DNA of 64,000 bases from Metaphire vulgaris (Eukaryota; Annelida; Clitellata; Crassiclitellata; Megascolecidae): positions 1,800,001 to 1,864,000 of the forward strand of contig CM030870.1 in NCBI GenBank assembly GCA_018105865.1. Reading direction: 5' to 3'. This document shows, one piece after another, positions 1-11,297 of this stretch. The number at the start of each line of letters is the position of its first letter. Within the stretch, counting starts at the first letter, position 1. The translations under genes and the position numbers were made by a program. A model generated the notes under the pieces. The model was not told where the DNA came from, ran no database searches, and saw nothing but the letters and a program-made list of their open reading frames with translations.

Positions 1-17
1 CTCATTCTAATGATGCA

Positions 18-86
18 GAATGTAAACTTCATGTGAAATATAAATAACTTATAACAAACCAATAGACTCACATGAAGTTTACATTC
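18..86. repeat. 19-bp perfect inverted repeat (hairpin)
   Basis: GAATGTAAACTTCATGTGA at 18-36 is exactly complementary to TCACATGAAGTTTACATTC at 68-86, with a 31-nt AT-rich loop. It may be a MITE core or a small hairpin; nothing else identifies it. Confidence 0.6.
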
Positions 87-94
87 CAAATTAG

Positions 95-1090
95 ACACTG
101 CAACTCCCTCCACTATAGCCTTCCAAAGACCATCAACAAATTACAATCCATTCAAGACTGTGATAGCCTCCGACCCTCAGCAATGAGGATGGACGATACC
201 ATACCAAGACTGTGAAACAGTGCAATTAGATATTGTTAATAACTTGTTTCAGTCAGCTGCCTTAAGTATAGTTTTCCCTTTTGCAGTTGTTGCAGCTTTA
301 ATGCCTCTAAAAATGATGCAGGCCTAGGTGTAGTTGTTGGAGAAATCTAATTTTTAAACTAAATACTAAAAAAATAGATAATTTGCAGGTAATTTTGAAT
401 AGTTTGCCAGCGCAATTACTGAGATATCTCTCTTTAGTTTCATCTTACATCTATTAGTGCCTCTATCAACAAATTGCAATCAATATAAAATGCACTTGCT
501 CGTGCTGTTACTAAGTCACCTAAATTCTCCCATATTTCACCCATACTAAAATCATTGCATAAAATAACTGAACGTATCCAATATAAGATAATAACACTTA
601 CATATAGCTCACTTCAGTCATCAAAACCTGTCTACCTTAGATCACTATTAACCCCTCAGCCTCCTCGACCCACGCGTTCATCATCTTACCTCACTCTGTC
701 ACGCCCACTGAATCAGTCATATCTGAAAATTTGCAACCGTGCCATCTCATACGCCTCACCTAAACTTTGGAACTCGATCCCAGCTTCCCTCCGCAGACTT
801 GGACACTTTCAAACAATAAAATATGAATCCTCATTTCCTATAATTCCTGCACTATCTCCTCCAGTCTCCAGGTCTAAGCTTAAACCCCTCCTTTTTCTAA
901 AAACATATCCTCCATAGCTGTAACAACCTAGCCTCACTGCCCTTTGGATGTTGACTATTGCCTGGCTGATAATATACCTTCCCCATGGCAATTTTAAGAG
1001 AGGCTGAGCGCCTAAGAATAAGCAGCTACTGTTGTGCTGCTTTCCAAGGCGCTATAGAAATCCACGAGATTTTACTTACTTTACTTTGCT
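95..1090 (+). mobile_element. L2/CR1-like LINE fragments with 3' tail (family A, copy 1)
   Basis: 95-170 reads CNSLHYSLPKTINKLQSIQD in one frame. 440-917 reads the post-RT domain (INKLQSI..NALARAVTKSP, then [31 protein letters not shown]), with frameshifts and stops. The tail to about 1090 ends GCGCTATAGAAATCCACGAG and a TTACTT repeat. Degenerate and 5' truncated. A second copy is at 32979-34225. Confidence 0.8.
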
Positions 1091-1321
1091 TTGTGACTGT
1101 TGGAATTTTCAAGAAATTGTGAATGAGAAGTTGCTGGTATGAGACCTATCCTAGTGCACCAAAGTGTGCGATGTAATGTCCAAAACGCACTGAAACTCAC
1201 TAAGAGCATCTATTGATTTCAAAAATTTTCCGGGGTTATACCGCGGACCCCAGGCTTTTTTCCATAAATTTGCGGCGGGGTGTCAATGTCCAGTGTCGAG
1301 TGTTATACTGCCAGTTTTTCG

Positions 1322-1322
<1 letters not shown>

Positions 1323-1414
<92 letters not shown>
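1323..1414. repeat. (AAT)n microsatellite
   Basis: About 92 nt of uninterrupted AAT units. Confidence 0.95.
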
Positions 1415-1415
<1 letters not shown>

Positions 1416-2100
1416 TGATGTAGATAAATCTATGCCGGATCCCCGTTTAGGTGTAGGAGAGGGAAGGGAGGACAGGGAAGGGGGAAGCTGCTTCCAGCAG
1501 CCAGAGGGGATGGGCGCCCCTGGGTTCAGGTCTCTGAGCAGTATAACAAGACCGGCAAGTCACGTTTTATAGATTCCTATTTTGGTATTCAGGTTCGTCC
1601 TCTTCTGTTTCCTTAGTCTGTCGAGTGATTGCATGGCTGAAGCGGGCGGCTATGTCTATTCTACGTAAAATAGCAGCACCAGGCTTAAAGCTCCTGACAG
1701 CAACTCGATCACCACCTCTTCGTTTTGTATATGGAGCGGCGCAACTTTTAGGTGAAAATGCTAAAGACGCCTTAAGCTCAAGGACGCCAGCATCATCGTG
1801 CCTGCTAATAGCTTTATAGGAAGACTAGAATATTGCAACAACCATTGTCGTCCATTGTCGTTGATCATTGTCGTCTACGGCTTTGCGCCCCTAATGAAGC
1901 GGACGATGATCTTGACAAAGACCAGTTCTACCAATAGGTTAATTGGACTGTCATATCTCATCATCCTTAACCATTGCAATGCTGTCACGGGATGCAACAG
2001 GCAAGTCTTTGAGGATTCACTAGCCCCATTTGGCTCTGGGTATCCTGACGACAACTCCAGCAGACTGCTTAAGTCTCTGCATTAGGCCTACGCATACACT
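1415..2100. other. No gene recognised
   Basis: Mixed sequence with short open frames only. No domain, terminal repeat or RNA gene could be supported. Confidence 0.5.
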
Positions 2101-2448
2101 GGGTACAGGACATTTTTCCCCTGGACATATTTCCCCGGACATTATCCTTCCGGACATATTCTTCCCGGACATCCCCCCAGGCAGAAAAGTTAAGTACAAT
2201 GGCAATCAATATAGACGATTTTATTCATGTGATTTATTTGATAGCATTTTAAACAGTCAAAAAATCTAAAAAGGAATAGTTGAAAATAATTCAAAATTAA
2301 AGGAGTTGATAAAATTTGTAAAATGTCAAGTTCCTGGTATTTCTAAAAGCGAATTAGATATCAGAGCGCCAATATTTATTGTCAAAGTTCAATGAATAAG
2401 CAAAGGGGGGATTATGTCCGGGTATGTCACTTTATCTGGTATACCGGG

Positions 2449-4255
2449 CAGTGGCGGGGCCACGGGGGGAGGGTTTTGGGGGATTTGAACACCCCCACTT
2501 GCCATCAGGGCCACCCGTGAGATTCGTGCAAAATTGCAGAGAAATTTTTTTTGGGTGAGAGGGGTAATGGATGGCGTTTTGTGTTACAGTGTTTGTGTGC
2601 AGTATGTTGATTGGCAATGATTGCGTTCCGTTAACCTTTGAGTTAGTTGAAGATGGATCATCATAAATTCATAATGTGAACTTCAATATAATTCTGTATG
2701 GTTCACCTTAATTAATTGGCAGTCATCTTAAAATTAATCCATGGAGTCTCTGGAAAGATCTCCCTCAAGACAAAGCTATTACAACATGTTTACGCGTTTA
2801 GTCTTTGTTCTTCTCTTGTTCCTTTATGGAGGCTCTGACTTGGACACTGGATGGGGATGACTCACAGGCGACTCCTGGCTTTCAAAAATGCGAATTTAAT
2901 GACGGCTTCGTTAAGATATGGTGGGAATGAAAATAATGAATAAAAAGTAAACTTTGAGAAGCTTCAGGATCGACAGTGATTTGTGATAAACACAAACAAA
3001 GAAATGAAAAAGCTCCAGATGTTTGGCAAAATATGCCAAAATTTCAAAATGGAGGAAAAGAATATGAACGTTGCAAAATGGAGGGAACAATGGAGTGAAC
3101 ACGCCCTCCTTAAAAGGCCCAAAAGACGATGGTTCTAAACGACATCAGAGAGTGGACGGGATTAAATCTTGGAGAGGCAAATTACAATGCGGCACAAGAC
3201 CAAATTGCGAAAATTGCCTAAAAAGAATCGTTCAGCATGCTGAACTGGTCTCGACGGTTCCTGAGGGGACTATGACCGCTGATGATGATGATGATGATGA
3301 TGATGTTAATGATGATAATTTAGGGATAATGATGATGATGATGATGATGATGGTTACTTTTAAATTTGTTTAAACAGTTGGCGGTCATCTAAAAAAAAAT
3401 TATTATCCACGCAAGTCTTTTTAAAAAGTGTATTTATAGTTGCATTACATGCATAGCTATTACAATGCATGTTACTTGCGTTATATTAGCATCTTTAGTT
3501 ACTAAAAGTAATAAGTTGTTATATTCAGGGGTTTCATTTCGTTAGTTTTGTTGACCAGGGGATGGGCCCTGGACCTCACTAGGGGATCTGCAAACAGACC
3601 CCCTTTCAAAGTTATAAATTTAATGCACTCGAATTACTATTATGACACGTAATGTTAGGTTTAAACTTTGTTCAGCTTCAGGGTCAGGGCGTCATTTGGG
3701 GTCAAGGCTTAAAAAGTTACAATCAGAAACTGGCCCTAAAGAAATTGAAAAAATAATTTATAATGTTTTAATCGTTAAAATAAATTCTTCCAAAAACTTT
3801 TTCCAAAAATTTCAAAAATTGCTATAAAAATTTCAAGCACGCACAAAATAGCTAAAAAAAATTGCCTGAAATTTGCAAAAATTTCTTAAAAGAAACAAAA
3901 ATTGCGCAAAAATTTCGGAAATGCGGTCCCCAATAAATTTATAAAAATTTAGAAATGTTATCGTTAAAATTTGCGCGCAAATTGCCTAAATTGCATTCAA
4001 AATTTATTACAAATTGCCTAAAATTTAACTAAAAATTATCTTACAGCCCTCAAAAAAAATGTGAAATGAGTTACTAGTTTTGGCTGTTAAAAATGTGACC
4101 GCCTGTTGTTATGACTGATGATGTTTCTATCTTAGTTAATTCAGGGATAATTTAGGGATAACCCTACTGATAGGGTTATCCCTAACCCTAGGGTTAGGGT
4201 TATCCCTATTCCTAACCCTAACACCCCCACTCTCAAACGTCTGGCCCCGCCCCTG
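2449..4255. mobile_element. hAT-type element, TSD ATACCGGG
   Basis: Starts CAGTGGCGGGGCCA and ends TGGCCCCGCCCCTG, flanked on both sides by ATACCGGG (2441-2448, 4256-4263). CAG..CTG ends plus an 8-bp TSD indicate hAT. The interior holds an RTE LINE tail and many AAATTTGC-like words. The right subterminal region (4141-4222) is an array of TAGGGATAA/TTATCCCTA words. Confidence 0.85.
3100..3352 (+). mobile_element. RTE-like LINE 3' tail with (GAT)n end
   Basis: With one frameshift, 3110-3230 reads RPKRRWF then NDIREWTGLNLGEANYNAAQ, the standard end of RTE-type endonuclease/RT proteins. It is followed by GATGATGAT tracts at 3281-3307 and 3331-3352, a typical 3' terminus. The apparent poly-Asp and poly-Met reading frames come from this repeat. 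Confidence 0.65.
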
Positions 4256-4883
4256 ATACCGGGGAAATGTTCGGGGAATATGTCCAGGGGGAATTGTCCG
4301 CGCCCCGCATATACTCGCATTGGTTGGCTTTTGCTCAAAAATCAAAAGACACCAAATTAATCGCTGCACCTCGGTCTCTCCTGATGAAAAACGGTAAAAA
4401 ATGTATTACATGCTGATTAGAAACAGAAGCGTCTTCCAATCATACGAGAGCCTCTCAGAGCCTATAGAGGCGCCGAATGCTCTGCCAGAACTGATTATTA
4501 TGCTGCCATAGCACGTGTAAAGCTGAACCACCGAAGAAATACGAATTCACGACTGCAAAATTCAACGCCATCTTCTCTGTCAAGACCAAAGTGGTGCAAA
4601 ACTGCAAATCCTTCTTGTTAGAGCTAAACTTAACCAAATACAAGAAAATGATGTGGAGAGTGAGTGGTTCCAAGTTTGTTCTACTATCACTTCATCACTG
4701 AAAGGTTATCGGTTTATTATTAGGCCTGATTATTTATTATAGACTGGAAAATTTTTATAGTGCAACTAAGTAGCCTATATCAATAGGCCTACTGCGCACT
4801 ACATAGCCTCTCCTTGTACCAAGACCGTCTGTGCGTGATGAACAATCACATCCGGCTAGAGGTGTCCCATTTAGGCCTACGCA

Positions 4884-5077
4884 CAGTGTTTAATCTACAG
4901 TGTAGACTCCTGGACTCCGGGAGGGGTCTGACAATGCCGTGGGGAACTGACAAAGCCGGGGGAATTATACTAGGGGGCTGCTGTTCGTTGACGTAGTATG
5001 CTAAAATTTCCTGGGGAATTTGAAATTTCCGGGGGAAAGGGCAATTTCCCCACGGAAACGGCCTAGATTAAAACCTG
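4884..5077. mobile_element. hAT MITE, TSD CCTACGCA
   Basis: Left end CAGTGTTTAATCTA; right end TAGATTAAAACCTG. CCTACGCA flanks both sides (4876-4883, 5078-5085). 194 bp, non-coding. Confidence 0.85.
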
Positions 5078-5621
5078 CCTACGCAGAACATATAGAGGAT
5101 CTAGACTGTGAAGTCGAAAAACATCCTTGGCAGTGACAATAGTTATAGCGCTCGCCACTACTATCCTGGGGCTAAAAACGATTGAAGCAATTAGCGAGGC
5201 CGAGGCCCACGGGCAAGTATCTAGTCTGGCTGCGAAGCTGCAACATAGCCTCAAAGTATGAGTCATCCTGTCAAATGGGTATCGATGCTCGGACGTCGGA
5301 GACAAACACAATTGTTGTATGATGCCAAAACTAAGAGAATTAACCAAAAGCAAACTATGCTGCAAAGAGTAACTTAGAACAAAGGAAACTCCATCTATTT
5401 GGACACATATGCCGAATGAAAGAGAACAGAAAGACCATAGCTCTAATGTTTGAAATAATGGAGGGTGCCAATTAGGGTTGCCCTATATATCCAAAGTCGA
5501 AATACGGGAGATTGTTTCCGCGATCAATGCACCTACTTCACGGTCCACTTTATTGTGAATTATGGGTAGAGCTATACTGTACTACACTACAGTACTATAG
5601 AGTATAGACTAGGAAAAAGCG

Positions 5622-5698
<77 letters not shown>
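5622..5698. repeat. (AAT)n microsatellite
   Basis: AAT units inside the hAT at 5473-6806. Confidence 0.95.
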
Positions 5699-5699
<1 letters not shown>

Positions 5700-5765
5700 T
5701 GGTTTTAAGTGGTTTAGGAGGCTAAGTAAGCCTGTGTGAAAACCACTGATGTAACCATCTGCATT

Positions 5766-5767
<2 letters not shown>

Positions 5768-5826
<59 letters not shown>
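5768..5826. repeat. (TA)n microsatellite
   Basis: About 59 nt of uninterrupted TA. Confidence 0.95.
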
Positions 5827-5829
<3 letters not shown>

Positions 5830-5881
5830 ATGATATGACAGTTAATTTCCTAGGCGCACTTAAAGAACAAATGCGCCGCTG

Positions 5882-6560
5882 CTACATAAACAACCAGGTC
5901 TTGAGCCTAGTTAGAAACACCGTTCTAGAAATGGCAACGTCACGTAGTTCTGACGGGAGAGAGTTCCAGAGATTCGGTCCAATTGCACTAAAAGACCTAT
6001 CACCCATTTTGCTCCGAGTGTAATGGGTATCTAGTTGTTTCGTGTCATTTGAGCGTAGGCCTGTCGGCCGACGAACATGGCGCAAGAGTTTGCAGTCTTC
6101 AGCAAGGTATCCGGATGCCTCTCCCCGAAGGCATAACCTAATTTATCGAGATAGCCTTTGAATCCGTTTACTGTTTCAACTGTCACTCCCACCTAGCTCG
6201 TTCAAACTGTTCCATTTGTCCACAACCCTTGCACTAAATTTTTTTTTCTTGACCAACCCTCTGCTTAAACAATTTGCATTTGTGGCCTCTTGTGCTGCTA
6301 TAGTGTGCCAATGTAAAGAATCGATCGTATGGCACATCTACTTTCCCAGTCATTATTTTGTATGTTTCTATCAAATCCCTTCTCTCTATCTTCTCCTTTC
6401 TAATGTTGTCAGTCCACAATATTGAAGTCTTTTTTCGTAGCTTAAATTATGGCACCCATTGACCATCTTCGTTGCTCGTCTTTGCACTTTTTCTAAAAGC
6501 TCAATATCTTTTTCAAGAATGGATTCCATGCCTGAACACAGTATTCTAGATGAGGCCTTA
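5882..6560 (-). mobile_element. LINE post-RT domain remnant
   Basis: Minus-strand reading gives RDLIETYKIMTGKVDVPYDR followed by FFTLAHYSSTRGHKCKLFKQ (6234-6419). A separate piece near 5882-6085 reads RSFSAIGPNLWNSLPSELRD..FLTRLKTWLF. Both are C-terminal motifs of non-LTR RT proteins; the frame is broken. Confidence 0.65.
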
Positions 6561-6959
6561 CTAATGACTTATAAAGTTTTATGATTATATCTTTGTCTCG
6601 ACTCACTTTTGTCCTTTTCATCATTCCCAACATTTGGTTACCATTTTTGCTGCCTCCATGCACAACACTGTTTAATGCACTGCATCATCTGCATGTAGTG
6701 AATCAATATTACAAACAAGTTATAATATAATAATGTTAGTATCAGGAGGCGGGAGACGGGCTGAAATGCGGGAGCTCCGTAAAATACGGGAGATCTGGCA
6801 AACCTAGTGCCAATAGGCAAGGAAGGCCACGCAATGAATGGCGTGATGATATTGAAGAATGACGTGAAAGTAGTTTACAGTATCTGAGTCACAGAGAATT
6901 GAGAGCAATGGACAGGAAAGATTGGCAGAAAATTGTGGAGTTGGCATAATAGGACTACT

Positions 6960-7450
6960 CCAACGGACGTTGACGGTTGATCCCACGGTTAATAGGCCTA
7001 ACGATTTTATCAATTCTGTCTGAAATCATCCCTACCCTTCAGAATAAGTTCTCATCGATTTTGCACAAATCACATGACTGGTCCTAGTCCAAATTGGGAC
7101 CCGGCCCCTTGCACTCATCGTAGTTACGCTAGTGTTCTTATTTGAATGTGGTGCACCAACAATTGATTCCTCTACGTTCTACAGTGTATGAAGCCTACAT
7201 AGGCCTAAGGGGTTGGAGCTATGGAAGTTAATGATTGAATGGAGAAAAGCGTTGGGATGAAAATATTTGTCCAGATTTGTTTCCTGGGGTATGTGATTTT
7301 CTTTATCTAGCGGTCACATGTTCGCCGGGCTCAGTATGGAAGTTAAATGGCTTGGGACTTTGGGTAATGAGTTATTAACTTAAAGTTCATCTGAGTTCTG
7401 ACAGTTTAACGGCGATTGTCAAGCTCCTCGCAAGATGTAAATATGCCCCC
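6960..7450. other. No gene recognised
   Basis: Unique-looking AT/GC-mixed sequence between TE remnants. No open frame above background and no terminal repeats seen. Confidence 0.4.
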
Positions 7451-7452
7451 AC

Positions 7453-8138
7453 CAGAGCTGAAAAATATGATTTTAAAAGGCCTAGAGTTTTTTAAGACCT
7501 AGATTTTTTAAAGTTTAATTTTGTTTTTTTGCTTTTAAGCCAAAAAATGAAAAAATCACATCTTTAATCCTTTAAAGTTTCTTATTCTCTACAGACAGCA
7601 TAACACATAAGTGACAACAATATAGAGAAGGTTTATGGGTGTTGACGTGTGACAAAAAATTATAGAGGGGGTCAACGGATGCTGAAATGCCAAACAGTAG
7701 CCTAAAACCCAGGGATGTGACCATGACAGTAAGTGGCAAGACCGAGACCACGACCAAGACACTAACCATCAAGACCAAGACCAAGACATTAGGTGTCAAG
7801 ACCAAGACCAAGACAGTTATTATTCACGAAGAATTCCAGCAGTGACAATTTTGTATAGGCCTAGCCCCATAATTCGGAAGACATCTACCACAGAAAACAT
7901 TATTACTAACAGTGGAAAAACCCACTGTCTCGGTCTTGAATCGCAAGACCAAGAGAGTAATGACGAGACCAATTAAGGCCAAGACCGAGACACTGGCCAG
8001 CAAGACCAAGACCAATACATTGAAAATACTGGCTCGAGACTGTCTCGAGACGTCACATCACTGCTAAAACCTATAAGTATAAAAAACTAAAAATCTACTT
8101 TTCATTTCTTAAAACCTAGAAGCTTTCCAGCCCTGGTA
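7453..8138. mobile_element. Possible older hAT remnant interrupted by a second hAT
   Basis: CAGAGCTGAAAAATATG at the left and TTTCCAGCCCTG at the right resemble a CAGGGCTGGAAA-type TIR. The right flank GTAAATAG resembles GTAAATAT, which lies 8 bp left of the left end, so the TSD is not clean. Confidence 0.35.
7710..8063. mobile_element. hAT MITE with AAGACC array, TSD CTAAAACC
   Basis: CAGGGATGTGACC at the left and GTCACATCACTG at the right. CTAAAACC is at 7702-7709 and 8064-8071. Both subterminal regions are built from AAGACC/AAGACA words. Same TIR family as 57757-59235. Confidence 0.88.
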
Positions 8139-8180
8139 AATAGGCCTACTCGATAAAACAGCCGTCCGCATACAATAACC

Positions 8181-8505
8181 CAGTGGTTCTCAGACCCCTT
8201 TGCCTCGCGGAACACTTTTGAAGATCAAAAATTTCTCGCGGACCACCTGAACATTGATAAAAATAATGACAAGCAAAAAAGGTCATCGCGATGATCTTCG
8301 TCCTTCGTCAGTGCCCCGACAAGCAAAAAGGTCAACACCTTACTTAATTGTGCTGCTTGCTCTAAAAAATGTTGGGTCCGAGCACCAATGACATGGAAAA
8401 TATAAGCCTATAGGCCTATGCCTAATTTCTATTAACGCTTTTTTAGAATTTGCCGCGGACCACTAGACCACTTTTGGTTCGCGGACCACGGGTTGAGAAC
8501 CACTG
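8181..8505. mobile_element. hAT MITE (CAGTGGTTCTCA ends), TSD CAATAACC
   Basis: Left CAGTGGTTCTCA; right TTGAGAACCACTG. CAATAACC is at 8173-8180 and 8506-8513. It contains two copies of the 20-bp core GACAAGCAAAAAAGGTCATC (8268-8287; shorter copy from 8318). Confidence 0.9.
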
Positions 8506-8989
8506 CAATAACCAAATTAAGTACTATGTAAGTAAGACTAAATTTCTTTAGCGCTGCCCGAAGCTTGGGGCAGTGCACCAGCTTATTCACGAGCGCTCAA
8601 TCTAGATGAAATCTACCGATGGTGAAATCCATACATAGTAGAGCTGGGTCGATTACGATTATTTTTTCCGATTACGATTACGATTATTTTGGATTATTTT
8701 TCACGATTACGATTTCGATTACGATTACGGTTTTTTATATAATCGCGATTTCGATTTCGATTATTTCACAGTACCTTTAGAAACTGTCTTTCCCGCCATA
8801 TTTTACAGTATTCGGCAATCCTCTGTGTATCGATGTTCAGTTGGTCTTCAACAGGGATATTTCTACACCGGCCCCTAACACCCCCCAACACCCCCCACCC
8901 AATTTGAGGTCGACACCCCCTAAAATTTGGTAACGTGACAATGGTATGCATACAGAATGCATATTGATTAGCCCTGAACACCCCCAAAC

Positions 8990-9560
8990 AGGCCCATTCA
9001 GAGGGGGGGCCAGGAGGGCCATTCGGCCCGGGCCTCCATCATTTGGGGGCCTCCCTTTGTTTACTTGTCTAGAATTCTGGTAGAGCAAAAAAGCTAGATA
9101 GCTAATACTAGAAGGGGCCTCAAAATTTGGTGATGACCTTTTTTGCTTGTCGACAATTTTGGGATTTTGGGAAAGCTAGGAAGGTATTCTGCGGTCCTCA
9201 AAATTGGTGATTACCTTTTTTCGCTTGTCAAAATTTTAATTGTTGGGAAGGCTAGGAGAGGCCTCTAAATTTAGGAGAGGCCTCGAAATTCCAACTAGCC
9301 TGGGCCTCCTTCAGCTTCTGATGGGGCCTGCCCCTAAATGAGAAATACACCCCACAACTTTTATCCTCGGATGACTTTTTTGCGTGTCAGACTTTGTGTG
9401 AGTCTCTATAACGTTTTTTTGCTTGTAAGCCTTTTTCGGTAGAGACCTCCAAATTTCGACACCCCCAGATTTTGCCGACACCCCCAAATTCACAATCCTA
9501 CAATCCTAGAAATAAACACCCCCAGATTTTCCCGACACCCCACCCCAATTCACAATCCTA
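8990..9560. repeat. Array of the TTTTTTGCTTGTC core (inside hAT 8639-10519)
   Basis: Core copies GATGACCTTTTTTGCTTGTC at 9132-9151 and variants near 9209, 9370 and 9409, spaced 40-160 bp, in GC-rich GGGGGCC/ACACCCCC sequence. No terminal repeats could be assigned to this block. Confidence 0.6.
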
Positions 9561-9579
9561 GAAATAACCCTGGTCTTCA

Positions 9580-10115
9580 ATCTCCTTAAAGGATCGAGCC
9601 TGGGTGGCAAGACCGATATCGTCAGCGTATCCAAACTTCCTACTGATGGTATCAGGTTAAGTCGTTTGTAGGCCTATAAGCCTACAAATTGAATAACATA
9701 GGTGCTAGAACTGAACACTGTGTTAGACCGTTTCCCTGACGTCTCCAGGAGCTGACATCTTCTCCCAAGTGAACTCAGAACCGTCTCTCAGAGATGAGTA
9801 ATTCCACAAGTTGACAGAACCAGGGCAGTGGCGGCTCCACCGGGGGGTCAGAGGGGCCGTGCCCCCTATTGAGTGCCTGGCCCCCCAGTGCCTCCCCAGT
9901 TGGGACCCTATACTTAATGCTACATACATTAAACAACAAATGGTTGGCCCCCATGATTAGAAGTTGGCAATTAAGTTGCCACCCCAACGGCCCCCACTTG
10001 CCAAATCCTAGAGCCGCCACTGAACCAGGGTGGCAAGTTGAGCGAGAGTTTGTACATTAAACCCACATGACACACCGTATCGAAAGCTGCTGTCAAACCC
10101 AGAAAGATGGTACCT
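9580..10115 (-). mobile_element. Non-LTR reverse transcriptase core fragment
   Basis: Minus strand, from right to left: TGTIFLGLTAAFDTV (motif A region), a motif-B-like GLTQCSVLAPMLFNL and FGYADDIGLATQAR (YADD motif C). Stops and frameshifts are present. The hAT MITE 9826-10022 interrupts it. Confidence 0.7.
9826..10022. mobile_element. hAT MITE (CAGTGGCGGCTCC family), TSD AACCAGGG
   Basis: CAGTGGCGGCTCCA to GAGCCGCCACTG; AACCAGGG is at 9818-9825 and 10023-10030. Its interior (TTGGCAAGTGGG, CAACCATTTGTTGTT) is shared in inverse orientation with 51623-52019. Confidence 0.93.
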
Positions 10116-10123
10116 GTCTTTAG

Positions 10124-10300
10124 ACGCTGTTATTATTATTATTATTATTAGCTAGACGATTTCTATAGCGCAATAAGCATGGCAAAAGTGGCCAAAGACA
10201 AGAGCGCTTTACAAAACTACGAATATCCGATGGTGAATAAGTAAGTCTTAAGATTGCGTAGAAAAATTCCAAGAGATTCCAAGCTGTTGAATCCATTTTC
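10124..10300 (-). mobile_element. LINE 3' tail
   Basis: A (TTA)n tract is followed by GACGATTTCTATAGCGC and AGAGCGCTTTAC, the reverse of the GCGCTATAGAAAT tail found on other L2/CR1-like fragments here (compare 46131 and 54213). Confidence 0.55.
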
Positions 10301-10529
10301 AATGAAAATCTGATAATCAACGGTAAATTGATCTTTATTTGAATCGGAAATATTGTATAATATAACATACGGGAATAATCGAAAAATAATCGCGATTTCG
10401 ATTATTTTTTCGACGATTATCGATTATTTCGATTAATTTGATAATCGTGTCGATTTCGATTTCGATTTTTCCAAAAATCGCGATTACGATTTCGATTTCG
10501 ATTAATCGACCCACCTCTAATACATAGTC

Positions 10530-10970
10530 CATACTCCATAATCCATAGTCCGTGGTGGTCAAGGTTGTAGATCCAGGTAGGCAGACAACTGGTTGGTCAT
10601 AGAGCATTAGATACATCTGAGACAGCGACGCCAGCATGGGCTTGTGTACCTATTTATAAAGGAGCGCTCAGGAAATAAACGATAAATGCATTTTAAAGAC
10701 TAAAGATAAAAAATAAACAGCAACTGTTGTACTACCGGTACTGAAAGAGCGCTATATAAACCCACGAGATTTTTATTATTTATAACAGTCCGACCCACCA
10801 TCCCATGGATATAGGCCCTACTGACCTTTGCCCGGTCGACAACCCACCTTGTCTATAGCCATTTCAAGAAAGATTACGCGCACATAGGGAAAAGCAGCTA
10901 CTTCTTGTACTACCTAGAAAAGCGCTATATAAATTTACGAGATTTTACTTACTTACTTACTTATTTTTAG
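10530..10970 (+). mobile_element. Tandem LINE 3' tails
   Basis: Two GCGCTATATAAA..ACGAGATTTT tails (near 10747 and 10923, the second followed by TTACTTACTTACTTA). A minus-strand piece at 10530-10620 is related to 39985-40040. Confidence 0.5.
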
Positions 10971-11265
10971 CATTGACGCTGTTGATGTTCCATTTTTAGC
11001 TGGGCAGAAGGATCTCTTACTACGTTCAGTTAATGTGTACGCCACACGCACAGTATGCTTCAAGCTTGTAGTACGGTAAACCTGCGCATGTACTTCCGTT
11101 GTATCTCTAGCTAATGGTGTCTTTAGCCCGTTGGCTGAGGCTCGGAGCATGCGCGGCGCTAAATATGCAAATGAGATGTGAATCGCCTTTTGTGAAAATG
11201 TGAGTCTCGACTCTCGAGTGTTGAATACGATCGACGTGAAGAAAAATTTTTAGGCTTTACAGATT

Positions 11266-11297
11266 TATAAAAAGTCGTCGTTCTTCAGTTCTTCCGA
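11266..11297 (+). promoter_or_regulatory. Candidate TATA promoter upstream of the ZIP gene
   Basis: TATAAAAA at 11266-11273 is followed by pyrimidine-rich TTCTTCAGTTCTTCCGA. An octamer ATGCAAAT lies about 100 bp upstream near 11164-11171. The first coding exon opens with an acceptor, so a 5' untranslated exon must start upstream and this is the best core-promoter-like spot seen. Inference only. Confidence 0.3.

Larger units (their letters stand above)
2101..4306. mobile_element. Older DNA transposon remnant split by a hAT insertion
   Basis: Both ends carry repeated GGACATATTTCCCC-like words in inverted orientation (2106-2175 and 4258-4300), forming a roughly 40-50-bp degenerate terminal repeat. 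Flanks GCATACACT and GCATATACT differ by one base and could be the TSD. Without the nested 2449-4255 element it is about 390 bp. Family unknown. Confidence 0.5.
5473..6806. mobile_element. hAT element, TSD GTGCCAAT
   Basis: Begins TAGGGTTGCC and ends GGCAAACCTA, with CTCCCGTATTT-like words inside each end. GTGCCAAT is at 5465-5472 and 6807-6814. It contains an (AAT)n tract, a (TA)n tract and a minus-strand LINE fragment. Confidence 0.85.
5376..6950 (+). mobile_element. RTE-like LINE tail, split by a hAT
   Basis: 5376-5472 reads [28 protein letters not shown]. The frame resumes at 6815 with RQGRPRNEWRDDIEE and LSHRELRAMDRKDWQKIVEL. The two halves join at the 8-bp duplication made by the intervening hAT (5473-6806), a clean before/after of one insertion. 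Confidence 0.8.
8639..10519. mobile_element. hAT element with CGATTA arrays, TSD ATACATAG
   Basis: TAGAGCTGGGTCGATTA at the left and TAATCGACCCACCTCTA at the right. ATACATAG is at 8631-8638 and 10520-10527. Each end runs 100-150 bp in CGATTACGATT/TTTCGATT words. The interior contains a LINE RT fragment, itself cut by a 197-bp hAT MITE. Confidence 0.88.

Noticed and set aside
3071..3373. Open frame with poly-Asp and poly-Met runs
   Set aside because: It is a LINE tail and its (GAT)n end read in the wrong frame, inside a hAT element.
4141..4222. Telomere-like CCCTAA/TTAGGG sequence
   Set aside because: The unit is mostly TAGGGATAA/TTATCCCTA, few and irregular, and it lies in the subterminal part of the hAT at 2449-4255, so it is not a telomere or interstitial telomeric array.
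9132..9430. CRISPR-like spaced repeats
   Set aside because: Spacing of the TTTTTTGCTTGTC core is irregular, the copies are degenerate, the context is an animal genome with MITE ends, and no cas genes are present.
10953..11150. Possible histone gene next to the octamer/TATA sequence
   Set aside because: Neither strand encodes any histone-fold motif; only the promoter-like words are present.
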